NCBI GenBank assembly: GCA_963733945.1 | Contig: CAVTFD010000014.1 | Span: 186,001-250,000, forward strand | Length of the DNA: 64,000 nucleotides | Direction of reading: 5' to 3' | Origin: AP-15 sp963733945 | GTDB lineage: Bacteria; Pseudomonadota; Alphaproteobacteria; ATCC43930; CGMCC-115725 | Shown: positions 17,685-25,977 of the stretch, in pieces | Layout of the letters: each line of letters starts with the position of its first letter | Position numbering within the stretch: position 1 is the first letter of the stretch | The notes under the pieces: generated by a model | Seen by the model: the letters and a program-made list of their open reading frames with translations, nothing else | Told to the model about the DNA's origin: nothing | Database searches by the model: none | Position numbers and translations under genes: made by a program

Positions 17685-18501
17685 CGGTGTGGCGCTGATC
17701 TTTCCCAGGCGCGGCATGTGGCGGCGTGTCACGCGCAATGCTCGGCTGCGGCGAGCGGCATGTTGGGCAATGCAGTGCTACATTCGCTTCGTCTATCGCA
17801 CCAACCGCTGGACCGTAGAAGGCGGTGAGGCGCCACGCCGGCTGATCGCCGAGGGTCGAGCTTTCATCGGCGCATTCTGGCACGGGCGCATGATGATGAT
17901 TCCGATGGCGTGGCAGCGCATGGCGCCGATGCACATGCTGATTTCGGCACACCGCGACGGACAAATTATTGCCGACGCCGTGTCGTATTTCGGTATCCAG
18001 GCGATCGCCGGTTCGACCCGCCGTGGTGGCTCAGCAGCTTTCCGCAACCTGCTCAAAAAGTTGAAGGAAGGGGATTGTGTGGCGATCACTCCGGATGGGC
18101 CGCGCGGCCCGGCGATGACCGTCAGCATTGGCATCGTTAATGCCGCGAGGCTGGCCCAGGTGCCGATTGTGCCAATCACCTATGCCACGAGCCGCCGGTG
18201 GATGTTCCCAAGTTGGGACCATTTCCATGTCGCGTTGCCGTTCGGGCGTGGTCTGTTTTTGTGGGGCCAGCCGATCGAAATCGCTACCGACCTTGACGAG
18301 ACTGGAGTCGAGCACGCCCGATCCTTGATCGAGGCGCGCATGATCGAGATGGTCAACGAAGCCGACCGCCGTATCGGGCACGGGGTAAAAGCTCTTCAGC
18401 CACCCGACGCGAGGCTGTCTCCCTCTCCCCGCACGCGGAGAAGTGGCGAGGCCAAAGCGACCTCGCCGCGCCATGCCGTTCAAGGAGAAAAGCCGCGCTG
18501 A
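17647..18501 (+). CDS. DUF374 lysophospholipid acyltransferase-like protein
   Basis: A 284-residue member of the DUF374 family, related to acyltransferases of the PlsC/LpxL superfamily and regularly found between msbA and waaA in alphaproteobacteria. Features are an amphipathic N-terminus, FWHGRMMMIP (an HX4-type site), AHRDGQIIADAVSYFGI, STRRGG, and CVAITPDGPRGPAM. The start ATG at 17647 lies inside msbA and the stop overlaps the waaA ATG (TGATG). The last ~40 codons (from about 18395) are low-complexity and come from a degraded inverted repeat, so the C-terminus is probably an acquired tail. Biochemical role unproven. Confidence 0.85.
   Translation: MSETSPLPLQRNSGVALIFPRRGMWRRVTRNARLRRAACWAMQCYIRFVYRTNRWTVEGGEAPRRLIAEGRAFIGAFWHGRMMMIPMAWQRMAPMHMLISAHRDGQIIADAVSYFGIQAIAGSTRRGGSAAFRNLLKKLKEGDCVAITPDGPRGPAMTVSIGIVNAARLAQVPIVPITYATSRRWMFPSWDHFHVALPFGRGLFLWGQPIEIATDLDETGVEHARSLIEARMIEMVNEADRRIGHGVKALQPPDARLSPSPRTRRSGEAKATSPRHAVQGEKPR
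18411..18467. repeat. degenerate REP-like inverted repeats in the 3' end of the DUF374 gene
   Basis: The stretch CTCCCTCTCCCCGC..GCGGAGAAG can form an imperfect hairpin, followed by a second one, GGCGAGG (18446-18452) with CCTCGCC (18461-18467). The wording resembles the dispersed palindrome at 9093-9125 but is decayed. It is read through by the DUF374 frame. Confidence 0.5.
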
Positions 18502-19841
18502 TGCTGCCGCTCGTCTATCGCATCCTGACCCGGCCGCTAGCGCCGTTCGTGCTGCTGTATCTGAAGCGGCGCCTCCGGCACGGCAAGGAGGACAGGCGGC
18601 GCTTGAGAGAACGCCAGGGTTTTGCATGCGGTGCCCGACCGTCGGGGCCACTGGTGTGGGTTCACGCCGCGAGCGTCGGCGAGGCGACGGCGACGCTGCG
18701 GCTGATCGAACGGCTGATCGAGATGCGGCCCGCGCTCGAAATCCTCCTCACTACCGGCACGGTCGCTTCGGCCCGGCTGCTCGAAGGGCGGCTGCCGCCG
18801 CGGACGCGCCATCAATTCGTGCCGGTCGACCTGCCGGGCTGGATCGGGCGTTTTCTCGATCACTGGCGACCGGACCTGGCGCTTTGGGTCGAATCCGAGT
18901 TGTGGCCAAACTTGGTGCTGACGACGCATGCGCGCGAGATTCCGATGATGTTGGTCAGTGGCCGGCTATCGGCGCGCTCATACCGGCGCTGGCGCCGGTG
19001 GCCAGGACTAATCGGCCCAATGCTCGGCGCTTTCTCGCAATGCCTCGCTCAGGATGCGGACCAGGCCGCGCGGCTGCACCGACTCGGCGCCCGCGATGTC
19101 GCCGCGGTCGGCGACCTCAAGGCTGCAGGCGCCACCCTGCCGGTCGACCAGGCGCAGCTGTGGCGGCTGCGCCGACAGATTGGCTCGCGCCCGCTATGGC
19201 TCGCCGCCAGCACTCACGCGGGCGAAGAGGAAATCGTCGCCGCCGCCCATAGATGTCTCGCTGCTGACCAGCCCGGCCTGCTGACGATCATCGCCCCCCG
19301 CCATCCGGTGCGCGGCGACGCCATCGCTGCGATGCTCGCCGAGCACGGGCTGCGGGTCGCCCGGCGCAGCCATAGGGAGCCGATCAGCGACGAGACCGCG
19401 GTCTACCTTGTGGATACGATTGGCGAACTTGGCCTGTTTTACCGTCTCGCCGGGATTGCCTTTATCGGGGGCTCGCTGACGCGGAACGGCGGACACAACC
19501 CATTCGAGGCGGCGCGCCTCGATTGCGCCATATTGCACGGGCCGGACATGAGCAATTGTGTCGGGATGGCTTCGGCGCTGGCAGCGGCCGGGGCGGCAGA
19601 GGTTGTGACCGACGCAGAAGAGCTGACCCGGGCCGTTTCAGCACTCCTCACCGATCGCGGGCTGCGTGCGACACGTTGCGTGGCCGCTGCGCGGGCGGCC
19701 GCTGCCGGCCAGAGCATTCTCGACACCATCCTCACCCGTCTCGCCCCATGGCTCGACGGGCTCGCGCCGGTGCAAAACGGCCCGGCGGAAGGCGCACTGA
19801 TCGCGGGCAACGCCGGGGCGCGGCATTCGCTGCGGGCCTGA
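18501..19841 (+). CDS. waaA: 3-deoxy-D-manno-octulosonic acid transferase
   Basis: WaaA (KdtA) transfers Kdo from CMP-Kdo to lipid IVA at the inner membrane, a GT30 enzyme of GT-B fold. The 446-residue protein has an N-terminal membrane anchor and HAASVGEATAT with the catalytic base E61. It also has PVDLPGWIGRFLDHWRPDLALWVESELWPN, RHPVRGD, and the CMP-binding FIGGSLTRNGGHNPFEAA. AAGGAGAAA precedes the ATG, which overlaps the previous stop codon; its own TGA overlaps the lpxK ATG in the same way, so the operon is translationally coupled. Confidence 0.95.
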   Translation: MLPLVYRILTRPLAPFVLLYLKRRLRHGKEDRRRLRERQGFACGARPSGPLVWVHAASVGEATATLRLIERLIEMRPALEILLTTGTVASARLLEGRLPPRTRHQFVPVDLPGWIGRFLDHWRPDLALWVESELWPNLVLTTHAREIPMMLVSGRLSARSYRRWRRWPGLIGPMLGAFSQCLAQDADQAARLHRLGARDVAAVGDLKAAGATLPVDQAQLWRLRRQIGSRPLWLAASTHAGEEEIVAAAHRCLAADQPGLLTIIAPRHPVRGDAIAAMLAEHGLRVARRSHREPISDETAVYLVDTIGELGLFYRLAGIAFIGGSLTRNGGHNPFEAARLDCAILHGPDMSNCVGMASALAAAGAAEVVTDAEELTRAVSALLTDRGLRATRCVAAARAAAAGQSILDTILTRLAPWLDGLAPVQNGPAEGALIAGNAGARHSLRA

Positions 19842-20863
19842 TGCGAACCGCCCCGGATTTTTGGGGGAGGGAGCCGGGGCTTGCAGCTGATCTGCTGCTG
19901 CCGATCGGCGCAGCTTGGGATGCTGCAGGCCGGCTCCGCCGCGCCTTGGCACGGCCGTATCGTCCGCCGGTGCCGGTCATCTGCGTCGGCAATCTGGTGG
20001 CCGGTGGCGTCGGGAAGACCCCGGTGGCACTGGCGCTCGCCGCATACCTCTCGGCGCATGGCATCGCGGTTCATGTGGTGACGCGCGGCTATGGCGGCCG
20101 GCTCGTTGGCCCGGTTCGCGTCGATCCGACCCAGCATGACGCCGCTGCAGTCGGCGACGAAGCGTTGTTGCTGGCTTTACGCGCGCCGTGCTGGGTCGCC
20201 CGAGCCCGCGGCATGGGGGTCGCCGCCGCGGTCGCGGCCGGAGCCAAAGCCATCCTGCTCGATGACGGATTCCAGAATCCGACCGTCGCCGCAACCCTGG
20301 CGCTGATCGTCGTCGACCCCGTTTATGGCTTTGGCAATCGGCGGGTGATGCCCGGCGGCCCATTGCGCGAGAGCTTGCGCCGCGGTCTGGCCCGCGCCGA
20401 TGGCGTAGTGCTGCTCGCGACCGAAGGAGAGACGCGCCCGCACCGGCCAATTGCCGCCGATGCCAGTCGGCCGATCGTACCTGCGGTACTGACGGCAGTG
20501 GACGGCGCCCGGCTCGCGGGGAGCCGCGCCGTCGCCTTTGCCGGGATCGGGCGGCCGGAAAAATTCTTCGCAACCGTGCGTGGGCTCGGCGTTGAACTTG
20601 TCGCCGCGCGCCGTTTTCCCGACCACCACCCGTTCCGCTCCGATGAGATCGCCGAACTGCACCGGTCGGCGGCGCGCGAGAATGCGCGGCTGGTGACGAC
20701 GGCAAAGGACTATGTGCGGGTGCCGCTCGCGGCGCGGGCCGGGATCGAGGTACTCGAGGTCGAAATCCGCTGGCCCGATCTTGCCGCCCTCGATGGCCTT
20801 CTCGGCCCCGATGTGCTATCCGCCCAGGGCAATGGACACGGCGCAGGCGAATACCGTTGTTGA
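19841..20863 (+). CDS. lpxK: tetraacyldisaccharide 4'-kinase
   Basis: LpxK phosphorylates the 4' position of the lipid A precursor with ATP. The protein is 340 residues. The P-loop GNLVAGGVGKTP spans residues 50-61, and the substrate/catalytic motif LDDGFQN follows (family consensus DDGFQH). Other conserved parts are RGYGG, GDEALLLA, PGGPLRE, RFPDHHPF and TTAKDYVR. The start at 19841 overlaps the waaA stop (TGATG). Its last 32 bases overlap the next gene. Confidence 0.95.
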   Translation: MRTAPDFWGREPGLAADLLLPIGAAWDAAGRLRRALARPYRPPVPVICVGNLVAGGVGKTPVALALAAYLSAHGIAVHVVTRGYGGRLVGPVRVDPTQHDAAAVGDEALLLALRAPCWVARARGMGVAAAVAAGAKAILLDDGFQNPTVAATLALIVVDPVYGFGNRRVMPGGPLRESLRRGLARADGVVLLATEGETRPHRPIAADASRPIVPAVLTAVDGARLAGSRAVAFAGIGRPEKFFATVRGLGVELVAARRFPDHHPFRSDEIAELHRSAARENARLVTTAKDYVRVPLAARAGIEVLEVEIRWPDLAALDGLLGPDVLSAQGNGHGAGEYRC

Positions 20864-21734
20864 GGCGCCCCGGTTCGGCCATCGCCTAGAAGCTTGGGGG
20901 GCAGCGGCTTTCTTCGGTGTGTGCGGATTGTTGCCGCTCGATTGCGCCTCCGCCATCGGCGGCGCGCTGGGGCGGCGCATCGGCCCGTTTCTCGGCATCT
21001 CCAAACGGGCCCGGCTCAATCTTCGCCGCGCGTTTCCCGACCTTCCCGACGCTGAGATCGAACAGATCGTCATCGGCATGTGGGACAATCTCGGCCGCGT
21101 CGCGGCTGAGTACCCGCACCTCCGGAGATTCCGCGTCTTCGAGCCGGGCGGACGGGTCGAGACCCACGGCTTCGAGCATATCGACCAGGCGGTCGCTGCC
21201 GGGCGGCGGATGATCGTCTTCTCCGGCCATATCGCCAATTGGGAGATCGGCTCGCTCGCCGGCGTCCAGTACGGGATCTCGGTCGCCCAGATCTATCGAG
21301 CTGCCAACAATCCGTTGATCGATCGCTTGATCGCGAAGTTGCGCGGCGATCGCGAGGAGTTCATCCCGAAGGGCGCCGTTGCGGCGCGGCGCGCGATTTT
21401 GGCGCTTAATCGTGGCGTGCATCTGGGCTTGCTCGCCGACCAGAAGATGAATGACGGAATCCCGGTTCCGTTCTTCGGACGCCCCGCGATGACCAGCTCT
21501 GCCCTCGCTTTTCTGGCGCTCCGCTTCGACTGCGACGTGTTTCCGCTTCGGGTCGAGCGGCTCGCGGGGGCGCGCTTCCGGGTCACGGTCTCACCGCCGT
21601 TGCCCTTGCCTCGAAGCGGTGATCGTCAGGCCGACGCCGCCGCCCTGATGACAGCGGTCAATGCGACCTTAGAGGTGTGGATTCGCGACCGACCCGAGCT
21701 GTGGCTCTGGGTGCATCGGCGCTGGCCGGATTAG
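20832..21734 (+). CDS. lipid A late acyltransferase (LpxL/HtrB family)
   Basis: A 300-residue Kdo-dependent secondary acyltransferase of the LpxL/LpxM family, acting on the cytoplasmic face of the inner membrane. It has an N-terminal hydrophobic segment (about 22-45), SKRARLNLRRAFPD, the HX4E catalytic motif H133-E138 in FSGHIANWE, IYRAANNPLIDR, and LGLLADQKMNDGIPVPFFGRPA. The ATG at 20832 lies 32 bases inside lpxK. Which acyl chain it adds cannot be told. It closes the lipid A operon; no clear terminator hairpin follows within the 183 bases before aqpZ. Confidence 0.92.
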   Translation: MDTAQANTVVEAPRFGHRLEAWGAAAFFGVCGLLPLDCASAIGGALGRRIGPFLGISKRARLNLRRAFPDLPDAEIEQIVIGMWDNLGRVAAEYPHLRRFRVFEPGGRVETHGFEHIDQAVAAGRRMIVFSGHIANWEIGSLAGVQYGISVAQIYRAANNPLIDRLIAKLRGDREEFIPKGAVAARRAILALNRGVHLGLLADQKMNDGIPVPFFGRPAMTSSALAFLALRFDCDVFPLRVERLAGARFRVTVSPPLPLPRSGDRQADAAALMTAVNATLEVWIRDRPELWLWVHRRWPD

Positions 21735-21917
21735 GTCGAGACGAATCGGCGCCATGTAGCCGTCGGTCGTGGCCGCTATCACGGCGCGGGGCGTTGCGCT
21801 GGGTATAGTCATGGAAAGATCGGTTGCGCATGACGCAACTTTGTGCAGGCTGATGTTGTAAACCGTCGAGTTGGGTTTACGACGCCCAACCCACCGGATC
21901 GAAGCGGGAGGGAAACC

Positions 21918-22655
21918 ATGGACATGACGCGTCGTGCCACTGCGGAATTCTTCGGCACGCTCTGGTTGGTTTTTGGGGGGTGCGGCGCCGCTGTGCTCGC
22001 GGCCGGCTTTCCGCTACTAGGGATTGGCTTCCTCGGAGTAGCCTTCGCCTTCGGACTGACCGTGCTGACGATGGCCTATGCCGTCGGACACATCTCGGGC
22101 GGCCATTTCAATCCGGCCGTGACGATCGGGCTGTGGGCCGGCGGGCGGTTCAAGGCCGCGGACGTGCTGCCCTACATCATCGCCCAGGTGATCGGCGCGA
22201 TCGTCGCCGCGGCAATCCTTTACGCCATCGCGTCTGGCAAACCGGGCTGGGTTGCGGGCGGTTTTGCCTCCAACGGCTACGGCGATCTAAGCCCAGGCAA
22301 ATACGGGTTGGGCGCCTGCTTTATTGGTGAGGTGGTCGCCACCTTCTTCTTTCTTTTCGTGATCATCGGCTCGACCTCGCGGGGCGCCGCGGTCGGCTTT
22401 GCCGGCATCCCGATCGGACTGTGCCTGACCCTGATCCATCTGATCATGATCCCGGTCACCAATACTTCGGTCAACCCGGCCCGCAGCACCGGCCCCGCGC
22501 TGTTCGCCGGCGGGCACTATATATCGCAGCTATGGCTGTTCTGGCTGGCCCCGATCATCGGCGCAGCGCTCGCCGGCTTTTTCACTCGTTGGCTTTATCA
22601 GGACGAGCTGGTGACAGTCGGCACCGTTGTCGTCGAGGAACAGCGCATCGGCTAA
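21918..22655 (+). CDS. aqpZ: aquaporin Z
   Basis: A water-selective MIP channel of 245 residues with six membrane helices and two half-helices carrying NPA (65-67 in HFNPAV and 186-188 in SVNPARS). The selectivity-filter residues F43, H174, T183 and R189 match those of E. coli AqpZ, at identical positions, which argues for water rather than glycerol transport. The ATG at 21918 follows GCGGGAGGGA. It is the last gene of the rightward block and converges on the broken sensor gene, with 25 bases between. Confidence 0.96.
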   Translation: MDMTRRATAEFFGTLWLVFGGCGAAVLAAGFPLLGIGFLGVAFAFGLTVLTMAYAVGHISGGHFNPAVTIGLWAGGRFKAADVLPYIIAQVIGAIVAAAILYAIASGKPGWVAGGFASNGYGDLSPGKYGLGACFIGEVVATFFFLFVIIGSTSRGAAVGFAGIPIGLCLTLIHLIMIPVTNTSVNPARSTGPALFAGGHYISQLWLFWLAPIIGAALAGFFTRWLYQDELVTVGTVVVEEQRIG

Positions 22656-22680
22656 ACGAAGCCAACGCGTCGCCGCCGCC

Positions 22681-23915
22681 TCATTCATCGTCGCGGAATT
22701 GCGGCCAAGGCGCGCGGCGTTCGAGCCGCCGATCGATCCAGAACACGACCAATGTCACGAAGAGCGGCAGCGCAAAGATCAGAAACGCGACTGAATAAAG
22801 CAGAGTGTCGTTACGGATGTCTATGATCGGCTGCTCGATCTCGTCGACCGGCACGGCGATCGCCAGCAACTGATCGCGCCCATACCGCGGCGGGATGTCG
22901 GTCACCCGGCCGATATAGGTTCGGCCGGCGACGTCGTAGACGCGGGTGCCGGCCATCTGTTGGTTCTGATAGGCGGCGACAAGGCCGTCGATCACCGGAT
23001 CGTTCATCTCAGCGATCTTGGGCAACATCGCCGTGATTTTGCCGTTGGCGCGCACTGCTTTGGCGATTCGGTTCTGGTCGGGCAATGCTACGACCCCGCC
23101 GGTTTTGGTGAAGATGAAAGCCGTGTTGCCCGGTGTGATTCGCTGCTTTCCCAAAAAACTCGCCAAATCGACCGCGGCCAAATCGGCTCCCATCACCCCC
23201 GGCGTCAGCCCCCCAAAGCGGCGGCTCAGGGTGAAACCAGGCTCGCCGCTTGAAGCAAACATATAAAGTTCGCTGTGCTCGACCACGTCGCTGCGCTTGG
23301 CGGCCGCGTACCAAGGTCGTTCGCGGGGATCGAACGGCGCGCCTTATCGCGGCGGCCAACGATCGTGCCGTCCTCGGCGAGAAAGACCCAGCGCACGGTG
23401 CGCTGACCGGCGGCATCGTCCGTGACGATCTCGTTGGCAAAGACCGCCTCGGGGGGTGCTTGCAGCGCCTTGCGCAACGCGGCGATCTTTTCTCCGGCGA
23501 TGTGCGTCACCATGAAGAAATCGCCGTCATCGAACCCGACATAGAGCGATAATATTTGGGGATAGATGCGCAACGCCCGCAACAGCAGGGCCAGGGCGTT
23601 GGGGTCGTCCTTGATCGCCGGAGTGGTCAATTCCGGCACCAGCGAGGCGATCCCGACGATCGCATACATCGGGTCGTAAAGCAGTCTGATTCGATCGGTG
23701 ATTTTGTCGTCCGCCTCCTGCATCAGCCGCTGTGCGGCAGCGATCGCCAACTCGGTCGACTTCTTCGAATTGTACCAAATGATCCCACCGGCCAGCGCCA
23801 CCAGAATGAACAAGAGGAGGCCGGTAATCCCGAGATAGGTCGGCCAGCGCCGGCCCTCACCGGAGCCAAGGAGATTGTTGGGCCGCTTCCGTGGATAGTT
23901 TTGCGGGTTGGTCAC
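22681..23915 (-). pseudogene. frameshifted double-Cache membrane sensor without output domain
   Basis: Two overlapping frames make one protein of about 410 residues. The N-terminal part (from 23915) has a membrane helix (about residues 27-48) and a Cache-type extracytoplasmic region ending in EDGTIVGRRDKARR. The expected continuation FDPRERPWYAAAKRSDVVEHSELY is in another frame, so a frameshift lies near 23325-23345. The rest runs to a second membrane helix and stops 17 residues later (DRRLERRAPWPQFRDDE). No cyclase, kinase, GGDEF or methyl-accepting domain follows, in any frame before aqpZ. Either the sensor acts alone or a lost output module once followed. A sequencing error cannot be excluded. 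Confidence 0.7.
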
Positions 23916-24030
23916 GGCCTTCCATCCCCCCGGCGCGCGACCTGCTCGCGAGATCCGGAGAGCCGATGATAGAAGTCCGGTCTCGGTGATGTCTAGGCGC
24001 AGCCGGCGTCGAGGCTCGCTGCAGCCAAGA

Positions 24031-24951
24031 TCAGCCGCCGGCTAACGACCGGCGCTCCTGTGATGCGGCTGCGGTAGCGGCCTCAGCGGTGACCTCGACT
24101 TCTACGGTCATGCCGAGATGGTCCGACGGGAAACCGGTCCAGCTCCCAGAAATCGGCACCGCCTGACGCGGATCACGAACAACAGCGACGCGGACCAAAT
24201 CGTGATTGCCGACGTTGCCGTTCGTGGGATCGAACTCGATCCAGCCGGCACCCGGGAGGTAGACTTCGAGCCAGGCATGGGTGGCGCCGCCGCCGACCCG
24301 GCCGCCAACCCGGCCCTGGGGAACATAGAGGTAGCCGCTGACAAAACGGGCCGCGAGCCCGAGCGAGCGCACTGCCTCCATCATCAGCACTGCAAAATCG
24401 CGGCAGCTGCCGCTGCCAATCCGCAAGGTCTTGACCGGATCTTGGATGCCGCTCTCTTCGCGCGCCTCATAGGTCAGATCGCGCCGGATAGCCTGGGTCA
24501 TCGCGGCCAATAGCTCAGTCGTGTCACTGCGTCCGTCATGGCGCAAAAACTGCCATGCCCAGCGGTCGATTTCGTGTTCGGGATCGAGATACTGGCGCTC
24601 GATAAGCCGCAATAGATCCGGCATCTCCTCGGCGCCATAGGCAAACGGATAGCGCGTCGCATACTCTTCGATCTGAAAATCGAGAGCATTGGTCGCCGAG
24701 TGATCGAGACGGATCACGCTTTCAAAGCGCAGCTCTGCCGCGCGGCCGGCGAATCGGGCGATCGCAACGCAATTGCCGAAGACATCATGGACCCAGCGAA
24801 TATCGGCGGGTTGCGGCGTGATCACCAGCTTGCTGTCGAGCAGCCTTTGGTCGTAGCTGTCGCGCGGCCGCAGCATCATGCGATGCTCGCCAAAAGCAAC
24901 CGGTTGCTTGTAGCGGTAGGTCGTGACATGACGCACGTTAATGATAGGCAT
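24031..24951 (-). CDS. transglutaminase-like cysteine protease family protein
   Basis: A 306-residue protein with the N-terminal bacterial transglutaminase-like domain (YRYKQPVAFGEHRMMLRPRD) followed by a transglutaminase core. The triad is C183 (GSGSCRDFA), H225 (THAWLEVY) and D241 (EFDPTNG). No signal peptide is seen. It is the third gene of a cassette with an alpha-E protein and a circularly permuted ATP-grasp enzyme, 9 bases after the former. This trio recurs widely in bacteria and is thought to make or process a peptide-like product, which is unknown. Confidence 0.9.
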   Translation of the reverse strand: MPIINVRHVTTYRYKQPVAFGEHRMMLRPRDSYDQRLLDSKLVITPQPADIRWVHDVFGNCVAIARFAGRAAELRFESVIRLDHSATNALDFQIEEYATRYPFAYGAEEMPDLLRLIERQYLDPEHEIDRWAWQFLRHDGRSDTTELLAAMTQAIRRDLTYEAREESGIQDPVKTLRIGSGSCRDFAVLMMEAVRSLGLAARFVSGYLYVPQGRVGGRVGGGATHAWLEVYLPGAGWIEFDPTNGNVGNHDLVRVAVVRDPRQAVPISGSWTGFPSDHLGMTVEVEVTAEAATAAASQERRSLAGG

Positions 24952-24960
24952 TACACCGGC

Positions 24961-25977
24961 CTATTGCGCGACCGCGGTCTGCGTCTGCGAGGCCTCGGGC
25001 GTGTAGCCGAAGAAGGCGATCGACAGGTCGCGGCTGACAGCGATCAGCTGCTGTTGGATTAGATCGAGAAACTCGTGCAGACCCTCGCTCAGGATCGCCG
25101 TGATCGTGAGCGTGCCGAGGACGGCGCGCAAGCGGTCGAGCTCCTCGGCGGCGTCATTGCCCCCCCGCAGCGAATAGTGCGACTTGACGTCGCCCAGAAG
25201 TCGCCCGACTTCGCGCACGCAATGATGAACCGAACGCGGAAAGGCTTGGTTGAGCAGCAGAAAGCCGGCAACCCGCGCCGGCGTCGTGCTGGCCGCGTGC
25301 AGTCGGCGATAGGCGTGATAGCCGGCGGCGGAGCGCAACAGCGCGTTCCATTGGCTGACATCAGTCGGCGAGCCGACATCGGCAACGTCGGGCAACAGCA
25401 GGTGGTATTTGATGTCGAGCAGTCGCGTCGTCTGGTCGGCGCGCTCGATATAGCGGCCGAGCTGGTAGAAATACCATCCCTGGTCGCGGAAGAAAGTGCC
25501 CTCTGTGATGCCCGTGTGGGTCTGACAGGCTTCCTTTACCGTCGCGAACAACGCGGCCAGCCTGCCGGGAGCGAGGTCGGCGACTCTGAGTGCGGCGAGC
25601 CGATTGTAGAAGACATTGAGCTGTACCCACATCTCGGTCGAGATTAATGGGCGCAGGGTGCGGGCGTTCTCGCGCGCGCCGCGGATGGTGCTGACGATCG
25701 AGGTCGGATTGTCGGCATCGACTACGTAGAACTCGAGCACGCTTTGCGCCGAGACCACGCGATCATCGGCGAAGAACTTCTCTTCGTCCGAATTCAGCTG
25801 GATGATCGAGCGCCAGTTCTGGCCACCCCGGCTGTCGCGTGAGAAGGTTTCGTTGACGTCGAGGATGCGCGCCAAATTTTCGGCACGCTCGACGTAGCGC
25901 GCGAGCCAAAAGATGCAGTCCGCGTAACGGGCGAGTAGAACGTCAACCAAGGACCCAGGTATCCTTCGAACCGCCAC
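24961..25977 (-). CDS. alpha-E domain-containing protein
   Basis: A helical protein (alpha-E family, formerly DUF403) of 338 residues from the GTG at 25977. Homologues usually begin close to LLARYADCIFWLARYVERAENLARILDVNETF, so the TTG at 25950 (about 10 residues shorter, with AAGGA upstream) may be the true start. Conserved parts include YQLGRYIERADQTTRLLDIKYHLLLP and FPRSVHHCVREVGRLL. It overlaps the end of the ATP-grasp gene by up to 35 bases. The family always keeps company with these partners, and its molecular role is not established. Confidence 0.9.
   Translation of the reverse strand: MAVRRIPGSLVDVLLARYADCIFWLARYVERAENLARILDVNETFSRDSRGGQNWRSIIQLNSDEEKFFADDRVVSAQSVLEFYVVDADNPTSIVSTIRGARENARTLRPLISTEMWVQLNVFYNRLAALRVADLAPGRLAALFATVKEACQTHTGITEGTFFRDQGWYFYQLGRYIERADQTTRLLDIKYHLLLPDVADVGSPTDVSQWNALLRSAAGYHAYRRLHAASTTPARVAGFLLLNQAFPRSVHHCVREVGRLLGDVKSHYSLRGGNDAAEELDRLRAVLGTLTITAILSEGLHEFLDLIQQQLIAVSRDLSIAFFGYTPEASQTQTAVAQ

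Noticed and set aside
23226..23286. Two separate overlapping genes at the Cache locus
   Set aside because: The end of the upper frame and the start of the lower frame lack homology to protein ends, while joining them gives a continuous Cache region (FDPRERPWY), so one frameshifted gene is the better reading.
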